This document shows positions 27,401 through 42,400 of a stretch of 64,000 nt of DNA, in pieces (positions within the stretch are counted from its first letter, which is position 1; each line of letters opens with the position of its first letter). Source of the DNA: Hymenolepis diminuta (Eukaryota; Platyhelminthes; Cestoda; Cyclophyllidea; Hymenolepididae); NCBI GenBank assembly GCA_900708905.1, contig CAADRB010000004.1, positions 1,925,685 through 1,989,684 on the forward strand. Reading direction: 5' to 3'. A model generated the notes under the pieces. The model ran no database searches and was not told the DNA's origin. It saw only the letters and a list, made by a program, of their open reading frames with translations. Made by a program: the position numbers and the translations under genes.

Positions 27401-30400
27401 TCAGTAATTACGTGAATACTATAAGATGTTTTCGGGAATCGAAGAGAAAAGAATCGCTTGCCTACTGCTTTAATCGTTGGATTATTAAACGAATCGAATT
27501 ATAGGGATTGCACTTACCAACTTGTTCATCAAATTTCAGTTTAATATGAACAATAACATATCAATAAAAATTTTTCATTGAGATCTATTCCTATCAGTGA
27601 ATCAACTAATCCATGGTCAATTTATTCTCAATGTTATAAATTGCCTTTTAGAAATTTGGTCATTAAAATTTTATTTTAGCACACTAAATTGTATGAAATA
27701 TAATATGGATTATCCATGACATTCAATCCCGTGGATAATGGTAGGCCATAATTGACTTGCTTTAAAATATCTTCAAATTATATCTTTTGTTGCTAGAAGT
27801 TCTATGATAGTAGCTTACAGTTTATCATATTACCATGTTTTATCGCTCAATACTATTGGACTTCAGGTTACTTTGTGTTAATTAAAAATTGATAAGCTTA
27901 TCTTTTATAATGTCGTTTAACAGGATATAACATGTCCAGGCTTTGCTCTAATGTACATGTACGATTTATACTGCAATGTATCTACGGATGTAAATTAAGC
28001 TGCCACTGCAGCATTGTCCTCTGAGGTAATGCTCAATTCCAGTAGAATAAGTAGGAAGAAGACAGAAATCCGTTAACTAAAAACTTTCCTTTATTAAGGA
28101 AATAAAACTGTTAACATAACTTGGAATATATGAGAAATGCTTGGCTATCTGGTTAGCAGATAGTGTAATATCGAGATTTTATTATCAAGCATAATCATGG
28201 ATGGCCAATGATTGATAAATCAACCTACAAGCTCTTGTTAGATGAGTTGAAATCATTTATTCGGCTTTCTAACATTAAGACTCCATTTTTTAAATTTTAT
28301 AGGCCTATCCAAAGTCATCAATGAAGACCTCTGACGGTGGTGTCCTGGTTTGCTGTGGTCCAGGCAACAACGGTGGAGATGGTCTAGTATGCGCTCGTCA
28401 TCTCAAACTTTTTGTAAGTTTTAACACACCCTTATCACACCAGCTGCTAAAATTTGTAATGTGAACTAGAATAATATTTATATTGGTAGAGATATACAGC
28501 ACTTCCAATTACTGGTTGCATTAAGCTGTTAACTGAGAGCCTAGGATAGCTAACGTCACCATCTCAAGTTTTCTTAACTGCTAGCCCCAACGTACTCAAA
28601 GTTAGAATTCGAAAGTGACTGAAAACGTCTATTTTTTAAGGTATAAGGCTTTCTTTGGAAATATACATGCCACATTTTTAACAGACAGTCCATATTGGCT
28701 TTCTGAAGAGATCAGGGATATCTGAAACAATGGTTAAGTCCTAAATTTAAGAAAGGGTACAAAAGCCTTATGAAATGCTAGGGAATGAAGTCTATTATTC
28801 TGTGTTGCCGACGTTAATAACCCCGTATGGGGTCAAGTTGGAAATGAGTTGCTGACGTTCTTGTGTCTAATAAGAAGTTTAGCTGTGATCCATCTATTTG
28901 CAGTTTGAAAGACATAATTACTTTTGTCCCTAACATACTGCGAAAAGATCTAAATATGGGAAAAAATGTTTAAGTCATACGAACCAAATTGTTCGTTATG
29001 AATTTCTGTAGAATATGGTTAAAGCATTTTATCCGGCGTTATCAATCAGTAGTGTATTATTATATACACTATGCACCGTTGCAGGAAATCAGTGAACTAA
29101 TACCAACAGAGATCAGGAAGTCTGGGTGGAGATATCTATCCATTAAGGGAATGGTTTAAATTGAGGACTGCGAAATAATACAAGAAGTTTAAGCCTTAAG
29201 TGATAGTTTAGGGAAAACATTAACAGAGCAACTGGAGATCGTCGTTCAAGATAACAGAGTAACGACAGAAACAAGGGAAATTGGGAGAGCATACAAATGA
29301 GAATTAAATAACAATAAAAAAGATTTAGCAAGTTAACAGGTAATGACACCTGGGGACGCCACATTTATTGCAATTTAGTTGAACTCCAAGTCTGAAGACT
29401 GTTGAGCTGGGACTGGTTAGTTTTATTTATGACATGTCACATCATGACTCATAGGGTGGCTATGTGAAACCATATACAGGAGACTAAAATGTCTCTAATC
29501 CAATAGAAAGCCACTTTAATAGCCTGACCAAACTAGGCCAGATATCTCATCATAGAACCAATGATCTTAAGTCTAACAGGAAGTAACAACCTTGCCTTAG
29601 TGAGGAGTTGGGTTGGACAAACGTGTATTGGACAATTATTAGCAGATGAGAGGGGAAAAGAGTAAGAAGTATAAAAATGAAGTGGGAGGAAAGAGGGAGG
29701 CGTCAGCATTGAGGAAGAACAGTTCGGATTGTGAATAACAGGTGATATGGGGTTCGATAAGGCCGTGGACCGGTTTTGCTTTAGTTCCACCTTGATGGGG
29801 TAAATGTGTTAGTCTGTAGGCGCGCAATGTATAGAGAAACTGAGCAGATCTATGAGTCAAGGTGCGCGGTACTAAAAGACTTTATTTCGAACAAAAAATT
29901 AATTAAACTGAGAATCATGAAATTTGGAGTTCCATAAACTTAATTTAGTCAGCAGGTAATATAAAGCGTTAGTAGTTTTGTAATGATAGGGTTAAATCGA
30001 CTCGTAAACAGCAGTTCATATTTATTCCTGCATTCCATGTCTTGTCCAATATTTGGGTCAGAGAGTACACTTTTTCTCTCGTGCATGTATGAACGCGTCT
30101 CAGTAAGTGGTCTATAAAATGTTTTCAAGACAGGAAGTCACAAATTTTAATTGTACCTTGCTAATAAACGTTTTCTATCTCAACCATGGCCTGACTTCTC
30201 ATCTTAATTCAGAATCTACTAAAACTGAATGAAAGATACTCCAATTTCCAAATATGCAACCCCCGATGATAAATTGCCGTGTGCACTTTTCTACATTCTT
30301 ATCGCTCAGAATGGCGACGATTTGTTTTGATCATGAAAGATACCAAATGAATACCAAAGAATACCAAATGACGAAATATTTAACATTATTTTAACTTTAT

Positions 30401-33400
30401 TTAGGATTTCAATTGGGATTTGTATATTCATTAAAATGTGCCTCCTAAATTCTGCATTCCAATTGATTAATATTGGCTTTATAGCTTAAAACAACAGTCC
30501 AGTCAATCCTATAGGAGGAGGAGAGAGTTGCCAAGGCAGAACTTAACCTTTTGTCAAAAGGATAAAATAGGGACGAAACACTATTTCTCATGTTCACTGG
30601 TTAGTTTATTTGCATATTTTTCTATCCAAACCCTCATATATAAATTTCAAGTAATCCAAGGGAAGAATTATGAAATTTGAATTTCTGAACGTGAAGCAGT
30701 GAATTGTATATTAAATGAGTATTCTACGGTTTGGATCCGAAAATCGATTGAACTAACACTTTTAAAGCTGTCTTTTATATCCCTTCCCTTTATCCCTTAT
30801 TAAACTTTACTTATCCTATTTCAGTTGGTTTCCCATAATGAGAAATTATACAATTTTTCTGTATTTTTGTGGGTTACAACAATAATGCTGATAACTTACA
30901 GTTACTTTTGAATTGGCCGTTATTATCTATTTCCAATAGCCTCGGAGACGGCCGAAATTCTACCAATCCGTTCATTTCTGAGGATACATGAAAAAATGAG
31001 GAAACTAGATGACAGATGATAGAAGTAACCGGTTATGCTAAGTTCGGTCATCTAGTCCTTGTTCAAAAGGACAAGTTATTTATAATTTGGAAATCGACTT
31101 GAAGAGATGGACACGTCCAGTGAAACCCATGTTCCGTTTCTCTGTCAACAGTCGTTAACAGTGGTCTTGGCAAAAAACAAGATTCGGATTGTGTACCTAA
31201 GTTGGAATGCATATATATCTTTTATCCTTTTCATGCGGAAATTAATAGCTATATCTCTCTGCGTTTTAACCCGATTCTACTCAAGCAGTGTCGATTTATA
31301 TGAAATGGGCGATTTCGAATACAATTCATTCAAGACTTATATCTGTTATTTTGTTCGAAATTTCACATTTGATTAAAGAAATGCGTCGATGATTCAGAAT
31401 GTTATTTTTTCATAAATTTACTTTAGATCTCGAAAAATGATTTACGACATTTGGAAGTTAGTACCTGAGTTTCGGTCTAAGTGGCGGCGAATTTGGTCTA
31501 AGCCAAGTTTACGTTATTTATTTAATTTTTTATCTTTTCACTCTTCCGCCACTTACCATCAAGCTAAATTTTTCTTCTAATCGTCGTTTTTTTGCCCGTT
31601 CCTTGTAATTCCCGTAAATGAAGGGAACGTCTATTTGACGTATTTTCAAATCCGTCTATTCTTTGAGCGTATTTACAACCTTAGAACCTCAATATCCTTT
31701 TGAATTGATCAAATCTATCAACATATGATCGTTTTCTTCTAAGAAACTTCTGACACACTCTTTTCGTAAGTTGCTTTTAAATTTCTCCAACTTTTGGGTT
31801 CGTTCCTGTTCTTACCATGCATTATTCAGCCCTCTATCTAGGAGATAGACACTGTCTTTGTCTTTTTCTTAACCTGCTTGATTTTTGTCCTTTTCCACCT
31901 TGTTTATTGAGGTTTCAAAAGAGCTTTTTGACCCGTTTAACTGTTAAACCAGTAGAAGCGGCCCGCGCCCACATACTGTTAAGGTCAATGAGAATTTCTC
32001 ATCTGCAACTTTGAGTTTTGTTTGTTGACCTCTTACCTTTGTCCTTTTATTGATTAGTATTATTACGTTCTCTCTACAAGCGGTTTATGGATCTGTTAAG
32101 GAAAAAAAACTAGTGAGTTATTATTTGAATAAACACTGCTTGTTGAGTTCTTTAAAGTTAAAATTTTTAGCTAACTCAACTCTGCTAAGTTAAAGTTCAT
32201 ATAAGCTGCATAAAATCATGTTAGATTATTCCAATTTCCCAATCTTTCGAAAAAAAGAATCACTGACCGTCATAATCAAACAAATCGGTCAATAAGCACT
32301 GCGTCTTGTGGACAAGAATTTGAGCAATAGTCCAGTACCAATAATAAAACCTGAATTTCGGAAAGTAAACCTGGGCTTTACTCCCAACATCGTTTCGACT
32401 TATTGTTGCCTTGAGTTATAATATAATAAAACAATATAACTTATTATTACAAATTTAATATTTTTGTAGTATAGTTGACAGGTACCAATTTCCAGGAGCG
32501 TTTTCACATGATGTAACCAAACACCTTCTTTGTTAGAGTTATTTGTAAAGGTAACTCATTTTTAGAAAAAAAGGTTTATTTATGACTGAGATAATATTTA
32601 ATGTTACAATTTACGAGGATTTCCGATATCATAACCAGAGCTTTAATTTAATGTATCCCTTAGATTTTTCAAAAAGATAATTTCTGAGGAAATAGCCGAC
32701 ATAAATAAAAGAAATAATTTAATTATTTTCTCACGTTAATACTATTATTCTTCCTTGAAAATGCAATTCCTTGTTCAGGTTCTGTAGGATTTTGTTATTT
32801 GTGGAATTTCTTCTACGCTATAGTTAGCCTTAATTCTTTCTTAATGCTATTTTTTGAACTTTCTTAATCTTGGGTATTTTTTGAACAACTGAGTGAGTAA
32901 GGTCGTATCTTCTAATTTGACGTTCGGACTTTTTTCATATTAGATGTTAGGGGAATCGTTCTAATTGATTTGCATCCAACAATCTTCCACAGTGTATTTG
33001 ATGAATTCCTTTCTTCATGCAAAGCCCTTTGAATTACGCGTCAAGCGAAAAGTTATAATAAAAAATTCAAAGTTGTTTACTTTTTATTCATTGATTTTAC
33101 TTTTAATGTGCATGTCTGTTAGTTTGCTCAGTGGTACTGAGAAGATTTAACGAAAAATTAGGTCCAGTAGTCGACTTATTCATTTAATTTTTCTGCCTGA
33201 ATCGGGTGCAATCTTGTTTGTTGTTTAAATTTCCTATTTTAAAAACACACCAAATCCTAATCATACTTTCGTTTGTTTCCCTAATCTGTTTTGAACGATT
33301 GTAGTATAACGGTGACACTCTCGATCTTAAAGGGAGGTATAGAAAGGAAAGCGAGTTTATATAAAATGTTTATTTATTGAGAAACTGTAGAACCCTTGTA

Positions 33401-36400
33401 TATAATTTTAATCTCCAACGTAATCATTAACTAACGGTTAAGCCCTTGATTGTTATTTTGGCAAAACAGCATTCCCCGGCACGCAGAGGGGAAAGCCAAT
33501 AATCGATAAACGAGAGTTCTAATGAAAAATATGCTTTTGATTTAATAAATTAGCAATGTATGACACAAAGAGTTTTATTTTTCATAAATTTAGCTAATAT
33601 TCGGTTTCTAAAGTTTACACTCCGTTGTTTTGGTGACAAAAATCTAGTCCTTCCTAGATGGAGCAGTACTCTAGTCACTGATCTGAGCTTATAAGAGATT
33701 CATCTTTTTCTCTTCATTGTTCCAACAATTTCCAAGGCCATAATGGAAAAATTTCTCATTTTGTGCGGAAAATAGACATACGAAAGCCTTTATGATTGAT
33801 AAACTCGCTATCTATTGCCTCCCTATTGGTAAATATTAATCATAGGGTTTGGTCTTTCTGGGTGCTTGGTAAACGATTAAGTTAGGATATCGTAAACTCA
33901 GGTTTTGTGATATTCCGTTTGTGAAAGTTATTAATCTCGTGACACTATGCTTGCTTGTAATAATTTGCGGCATAAATCTTATAACGGATTAATACGTCAC
34001 TTTTAAATTACGATTTTAAATAGCATTATAAGTTAGACTGACTGTTCATAATATGGACAAATTTTCCATTTACTATTGTCAATAAAATTCTGATCCATTT
34101 GAGTTACAAAATACGAAAAAATCTTCACAAGCTGTCATTTTACCAATCGAAAACTGGTTAAAACCATTATAGTTATGATTTGGACGTCAGGAGGCAGAGC
34201 TTTCAATATTACATTTACAGATGGAAATAGAAGCGATGCAGCCTTAAAAGTGTCACAATTTGTGAGAGCTATGAGATTTCCGTTACCGCTCCGCCCAGAT
34301 GTTAGTAAAAGGGAGATGATGGTATATAACGCAATTGGCAAATGATGGAAGATTCGATCTCTTTGCTCTTTATTCATAGAGAAATGATAACATATATAAG
34401 CTGGAACAGGAAGAATGAATCAATGTTAATGAATCATTGGGGAACACAGTGACCTATTATCATGGTGAAGATATCTATGTGCTTTAAGCGGCTATAATAC
34501 TCTCATCTAATTCGATGTGGCAACTGTGAAGTAGGAAAATTTCTCACCCGCAAGTTAGCTGGATTACTGTTAAAAGATGTTCAACAAGTTTTAATTTGGC
34601 TGTTGGCTATTTTTATCTCTTTACTCTTCGGACCCTCCTGGCTTGAAATATTTGACATATTTCCGTAAGTTAGAAGTTAACTGGAGGAGGGGTGCTCTCA
34701 CAAGAGATGATTTACATTCACTAATATTTTCTTAATTACATAATTCAAAATCCGGTTCTAATTTGTTCGGAGGGGGGAGGGGGAGGGGAAGGAAAAAAGT
34801 ATACATCCGAAATTGCCCAAATTTAACAAACTGGGTTGTGGCGCCTTTTCCATCATTACCGCTAATTTATAAAATTTGGATCTGGTCTAATGAACTTTGT
34901 TTTCACAAGAAATATTGGAATTATTTTCGAAATCTCAATAGATATGGTGATCATGATCATAGAGTAAGATTCATATTTTTTTATACGTTTGAGCTTCAGA
35001 CGAGAGAAATTTGGCGAGAAAAGGAATCATAAGGTTCTCTAATTCAAAATCAGAAATATCTTTTTCTTTTGCCTGCTTTGTATTTATTAAGAGATTTTAG
35101 TAAGAAGTCGATTGAGGTATAGTGATTTTTTTTACAGATCACTTAGTTAACAGTTGCATAAGAATAGGACAAAGTGTTAACCAGTTGATTAAAATAAAGT
35201 AAAAGATATTACTAAACAAAGCGTTAAATTTAAGGATAAACTGATCACGAAATAACGCTCAAAATTAGAAATATTGTAAGAGATATTAATTACATACTGA
35301 AGTTATAGTTTTGATATACTGGAAACTACATAAAAAAAGGCTTAGAAGATCCGAGAAAGAACACGTCTTGACTAGATCACATCTTAGTACTTTGTATTAA
35401 TTAAAATTTATTGAATAGGCAACCAAGACTTGTTTAACGGTAAGAGGAAGTCAAGCATAATTAAATCGCCGTCTCACAAATGAAATTCATCATATGGACG
35501 GAAACTGAGAGGTCGGATATCACAGTAGTTGTCTGATGATCAAAAGAAAATCGATACGAACATTGCTAATTAATGTAGAAAGTCGATGTGTACAAAATTC
35601 GGCCATAACGAATTCAGATTAGCAGATAAATATTTGAAAAATTTACAAGAATTCACATTACTCCAGGGATCAATGGCTACAAGTTGCTGCGATCATAAGA
35701 ATCCTTTCTTGTCATCGACTATTTCTTATTGCAATAGAAGATGAAGTTCTCAATGATCTATTGTGGAACTTTTAGGGTAGGAATTTGCACTAAATAGAGG
35801 TCATCAGGCTTGCTATTTGGAGTTACGTTAATCCATCCGCATATTTATAGTGGAATTCTATATGAGTTCCACAGATCTATTATTTTTATGTGATTGTTTG
35901 TAGAACTGCCCTTTGGGCAAATTAATGATGGTACTTAACTCTGCTTTTATAACTTTCCAAGGCACAATCGGTTAATGGTAACGTATAATTAGATAATCTT
36001 GAATTCACAGCCATTTTTTCCATTTCTAACAATTGTTTATCTTAACGCTTCTTCCAAATGTTAATCTATTACATTCTACATCATGGAACGGATGGTATTT
36101 TCTAGCACCCGTATCAAAGCAACATGATTTAATACTTTCAATCATTAGGGTTAAAGGGGAGGTAGTCAAGACGAATTAAACATTGAAGTTGGATTATGAA
36201 GTGTTTTACTTTCCTATCCAGAATCAGTAATATTTTTCCTCACTTTTAAATGTTTTAATATAGATTATGATTGATTTATGAGTTTTTTTTATAACTTAAT
36301 TTAATTTATAATTTCTTTCTCTTCAAACTGCAAGTAATTTTATCATCTTGGAATATACTTGATTGATTTTTCTTTCTTTTCCAAGTACACTTTCCTGACA

Positions 36401-39400
36401 TGACACAGCTGACAAAGTTATGAGATTTTTGGCACTTTTCATAAAATTAAAATGCACTATAATTTTTTTACATTTTTTTGAAAATATTAACTCTTTAGTT
36501 TGCATCGGCAAATTTTCTATTCATCCAGACGTGGAAATTCTATTTTGGGTATTTTGTTCTATCTTTTCTAATACGGATCTCCTAGATGATTGAGTAAATT
36601 TCTTGTACCTACCAGTCTTTAATATTGACTATTCATCCCGAAACATCCTTTAATTAATTTGCTTACCGAGTCAAATTTTGTTATTGCTGATATTCCAGCC
36701 ACAAAAAATTATTTAACATTCTGGACAGAGTTTATCTATTTGTTTTAGAATTTGTTTTTCTAAAAAACCATGCAAATATACGGAAATGTAGGGGATTTTT
36801 GAAAGGAAAAATCCCACAGCTATAGAATCACTAGAGAAGGCTTAATTAATTTTCGCCACCTCAGCTTCTTAGGGCTTTATCAAAAGAAGATAGAAGACAC
36901 ACAGGGAATGTGGCGTGGATATTGTTATTAAGAGATAAGACATGGACGTCTGTCTAGTTGTTGCTAAACTTAGTCATAATTATAATGAGGTAGCAAGTAA
37001 AGCATGTTTGACAATTGAGGCAAAGCGACAATCAACTTAAGGAAGTAATTGTCAATGAATACGCCATTGAGTGCAAACTTACATCTTCTCTTTTTAAAGG
37101 AAGTAGGAGTTATTTTTCACATTTGACATGCAAGTGATTCTTTTCATATCCCACATTTCTTCGTTTTAATGACTGACGGAAATGTTTTGTTTTATTTAGA
37201 CTGAACTGGATTTTAGTCTTTGGAGAAATCCATATAACGAGAAATTTCATTTAAAGATTTACATTTATTGTGGATTTGGTGATTCCTAGGAAAAGTTGGA
37301 ATAAGTTATACCGCTTACATAAGCAAAATATTACGCAGATGCCTGAAAGGCCATTTAATTTTATTGACTAAAAGTTCAGAGATTAAATTAGCAAACATCG
37401 AGTTCCGCTTCTGAAGACTGACTATAAGAGTGTTTTATGGACTCCAAAATTTCTGAGTGGCTGTGTTTTGCTCAAGTCCGCAATCTGTGCCTTGCCTCCG
37501 CAATGAGCAATTCAAATCCCACTGGTGGTTTGCATGTTGTCTCTCAGTTTTATCAGTATGCGAGCAGATTCCGCTCTTGGCATCTTGACAGTTGATCCGG
37601 ACATAAACTGTCGTCGGTCTGGCGGTAAATTGACCTTCAACCATCACTTATGTGATAAGCAGTCGTTGCCGAATCAACAAATTTCATGGAAGCTAAAGCA
37701 CAGACTTTTTCCTATAAATTTTATTTTAATTGTAGGTTTAAGCCTAAAGTGGTGGCTAGGCAGCGGGAACTTAACTTTCTTAAAAGTTATGTTGAAACAG
37801 TAGAATTTTTTGCTATAAAATGACCACAAAATGAAACTTTTTCTTATACAGGAAAGTTCCCCTTAAACCGATGCTTTCGGAGGAAAGAAAAGTATTTATC
37901 GCAAGAAATGTGGATCATATCAATGTTTAAATTTCATATTCTTATACACAAATTAATAAATAAATTAATAAACTTGAATTAATAAACTTTAAAATGTGAG
38001 GTAATTTTATTCCATATTTGCGTCATTTGTTATCGTGATTTCATCGAGGTTACTGCCTTCTTCCAATAATTGTGTGTGAGTCTTCCTCAAGTTCATCAAT
38101 TTCTTCCCACTCCCTTAATGAACTAAACTTTTCTTCTTGCTGGTGATAAGGCTGCTGCCTCCACGTTGTTCTTCCCTTATAAATATATTCCGTCACGGAA
38201 TTGTCTCATTCCTATCTTGCGGTGGCTGAGTTCGTGCATTTGAAAAAGTCGCTAACTTAGCTGGTTTTTTCCCTCTTACATTAGCATCTGCTACTGCTAA
38301 TGTAGTATGATTTTGCGCCAATTTTATTTAACCACTTAAATTCCAAATTACCCATCTCGTGATGCGATTTTTTTCGAGATATATTTATTTTTCAAGAATT
38401 TCCAGACATTGCATGACTTAAAAGATTATTTAAACTTGTTTATCGTGTATTTTATCATCTATGTTGTTTGCTTCCTTGTTTTAAGGAGGATCAGGCCGGT
38501 CGAAAAATTACTTTGCACTTTTAATGATAATAACAAGGTTTTCATTTTTTTCAGGTACATTTAGTAGCAAAAAATAGATTTAGAACTGGGATATTGTCAT
38601 TGTATCTACGGCAAGACAGAACAATTTTACCAATTCGTATGCTCAATCACTGGCAGACGATAAGGAGTAACATGGTTTTAGCATTGCAGAGTCGCTCTGC
38701 GGTTGAAATAACATAGACTGTTACAAAGGTACATCTCTGGAAATTTTGCCTTCTTCTTGAATATAACCAGCTTCCGATGCACTTTTCATATCAAGAGGCT
38801 TAAAAGTAAACTTCAATTAGACCTAATCAATTCACTTATAATCGAGAGGTTTCAAATTAGACTTCAAGAAACTCCCCTCAGCCATTTCGCCGTGGAAGAC
38901 TGCATTCCATTTGACACTTTTTCCTAACTTGAGCTTAGGACTAAACAAAATTTCAGGAAATATAAAAACAAAGGATTTCCCATATCTCATTAATCTCAAG
39001 CTCTAAAAATCTTACTTCGAACAGCATTTTACTAGCATTTATCTAATTGGATTTTATAACAGGCAATTGAGATATATTTTGAAAAAGATCACCAACTTAT
39101 TAATGCACCTTGAAATTAGAACAGAACACTGGAGCAGTTCCTCTGTCTAGAAACTTGTTGGCCGAAGGGATGGGAAGTGAAATTTTAAGATATTTGTGCT
39201 AGAAATGGAAGATTGGTATTGATCTCCTATTAAGATTAGTGCCTCTTAAGACTTGAAAAACAAAATGTTGCTGGAGCACAGTTCTGAGGGCCAGCTGCAC
39301 CGGATAAAGATTTTCAGGAGCAAAAATTAGGTGATGACGCCGTGTTTCATCGCCCTAGTTGCGGGGTGATTAATTTCTCTAAGCAATGAATTTCAGCTAG

Positions 39401-42400
39401 GGCAAATAAATACGAATATATATTACATAATATATATTATAATCTTTGATTTTTATGAAGATTGTCTGATGATGAAAACCGATAATGAATGGAAATGAGG
39501 AATTAGGTCGATCGGTAAGAAGTCGATAATATGCACTTTGTAGTTATTCGAATGCCTTTTTTGAAAATATGTTTTTGTCTCTGCAATTGATTTTTCCATT
39601 CGATTTTTCACATTCTTTTCGTATTTGTAATAGTTCGCTGGAAAGAACTATTCAGATCACCAATACATCTTTCAAATTTCCAGCACATGACGACTTCAAA
39701 AATTCAACTTTACCAGGTACACTGAGTAATTTCATTTCCCCTTCATTCCAGTAGAACTCAATCTTTTACCTTCCCTCCGAGAACGCAGCTGACGTTTTCT
39801 CGTCTGGTTTTATATCTAAACTCGAGCCTTGTTTTTTAATCATATGGTGAATTTATCCATCAAGAAAAATATAGGTTGTATAGATGAAATTTGGACTCTA
39901 ATAAGTGTTGCTTTTTCAATATTCTTTTTTTAGGGATACAAGCCGACAATCTACTACCCTCGATCGCCATCTAAGCAACTTTACAAGAATTTGGTAACCC
40001 AATGTGAGAAAATGGGGATCGCTTTTCTCTCATATATCCCATCAGACGTGAGTTGGTCATTTTATCCGATTATTAATAGAATTTTGTGGCGTGTTAAGTC
40101 TTGGCGTTTGTTTACGTGGCTGTTTACTTAGGGAACGAAAGCACTTTTAAGTAAAAAAAACAGTCTGGAAACAAAGTAGTTAGGATGTGTTGGTGGGGTC
40201 TTGGCAAAGTTCCTAATGCAGATTAGTCTGAGTCGATCGACAGGGTGGGGTTGAGTTCAGTCTTTCCAACAGTAAAAAGCTGCTCCTGCATCGATCATCT
40301 GGACATGAGTGGTCGGTTAGCAGAAGGCCCATAAATGATAAAGAAATGGGATCAAAAAGATACAGAGAGCAACGTCAAGATACCAAAAAGTCTTCATTTA
40401 ATTTTTGGATTTGGGTAGTATAATAATTACTAAATGAGTAGCTAACGTTCAAAAATTCAAATCTCACGATTTATCCCTTGGATTGCAGCAAATCCTTGTC
40501 TACTATGTCCAGTGCTTATTGACCAGTTTTTGACCATGATGGTCGGTTCTGTCACTCGGATTCATTTTTTCTTTCAGTGGTTGAGAACGCAAATGATCTT
40601 GTAACGTAGCAGATATGAGAGAGATATAAGTTAGCTGAGCTCTGTAAGCTACACTTTATATGAGACAGACAGCCTGGGAACAACTAAGTTCGGGTGAAGC
40701 CTTGGCCGCAGTGATGTTTCCAATGCATCGTCAAAACTTGCCAGGGTTGGGAAATAATGCTTAGAAATGAGACACTCTGTTGATTTGCAAGAAGGAAATA
40801 GGAATTCGATAAAGGACTCTTTCATTATCGCAAGGATATTTCAGACATTTCGATTTATGCCTCAGGGATTCGTCAGGCCTATTCAGTGCTCTTATTTCTC
40901 ATTAAAGGAAATTATAAACGTAGGAGTTATTTGTTAATTTTCCTTCCTTACTATATTTATTAATTGAATTACTTTTACTGACGATTAAATAAATCGCTCA
41001 AAGTGACTACCTTTTTTGAATGAAAAAAATAATATGTATTCTAGTTGGTAATTATACAGGGATTGAATAGACAACCAAATATGTCCAACATGTGAATATT
41101 TGCGCACCTTAATGAATTATTGAAAGAATCTTCCAGAATACAGGTAAAAATCGGTAGCATATCTGAGCCACGAATGAACACTACTTCAAAAATATATTGG
41201 CCCTTATAACAATAATCCTCTTGAATGGCTTAAAACTTATCATCAAATCCTTACTATTATTCCACTTTACGAATATATTTTAAAAATAGTTTGGTTGCGT
41301 TCATAAATCTGCAACCATCTGCTCACATTTCCCTTCTCGTTCTTTTTTAACATTTTTCTCTAAATTCCTACAAAAGTGCCTTCTTTATTCATTTGAAAAG
41401 TAAAGTGGAAATTGTTTTTCTCTTATCGCTTAGCTTAGAAGGTCGGTCTATTTCTAAGTAACTACCTTTTAATAATGGTTTATTTTTGCAGAAAAGCATG
41501 CACTTTATCATAAAAGCTGCCTTTAATTAAATATTATCAGGGATAATGGGTGAGGTTAGAATTGCTATTAATGTCCATTATGCTCCCTTCCTTTCCTTCT
41601 CTGCTATCATAATTTATTGAAAGAATTTCTTTTGATAAAAGCAGAAAAAGTGATGCATCTCTTTTCTTTATGTTCACTTTATCATATGATGTAAAAATAC
41701 ATGAACGAGTCGTATTATCAGATGTAAGAAGATATCAATATATTGATATGGCATGACCTACCGCGGCATTACATCAACCTGTCAACGATCTCTGAATATT
41801 GGGATATAATCTCATTCATGTACTTTGAGTAAGATAATTAACTTTGACCTTATGAGAATATATTGGCAACACAGCACAGATAAAGTACTTTTGATATCCT
41901 GATTTCGTCACCAAAATCTTGACTTCCTAACCCGTTTCATATACTTATGTACTGGTTTGCTATTCATGTAAACATATGTAAATAAGTAAATGTATTTTGC
42001 ATCAATATTTATAATGCAAAGGATTACAAGGATTTATAAGGATTATAATAATAGCAAACGAGTCTTAATCAAATTCCAAAGATTCGAGCAAAACTTCTCT
42101 AGAATGACACTTTGGAATGTGATTACCAATCACTAAAGCTGAGAGTTGATAAATGGTTTTATAAATTTGTATTGGTTGTGAATCAGTAAATATTGTTTTA
42201 AATCCTATAAAAAAAGAATGTAATATAAGGAAACATATTTCTTAACTTTATTCTCAACAGTCAAATAGTCTGGAACCTGTCGTGAAATCTAACAGAGTAA
42301 TATATCTCAATAATTAAAAAAGGAAAAAAATGACCCTCGTAATTGGACAAATGAATGATTAATCACTTTCCATGTAGAAAGATATGCTTGGTTAAATTGA

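Noticed and set aside
29143..29860. Three minus-strand open frames in NAXE intron 3
   Set aside because: They overlap in different frames within a purine-biased block, are low in complexity and have no recognisable product.
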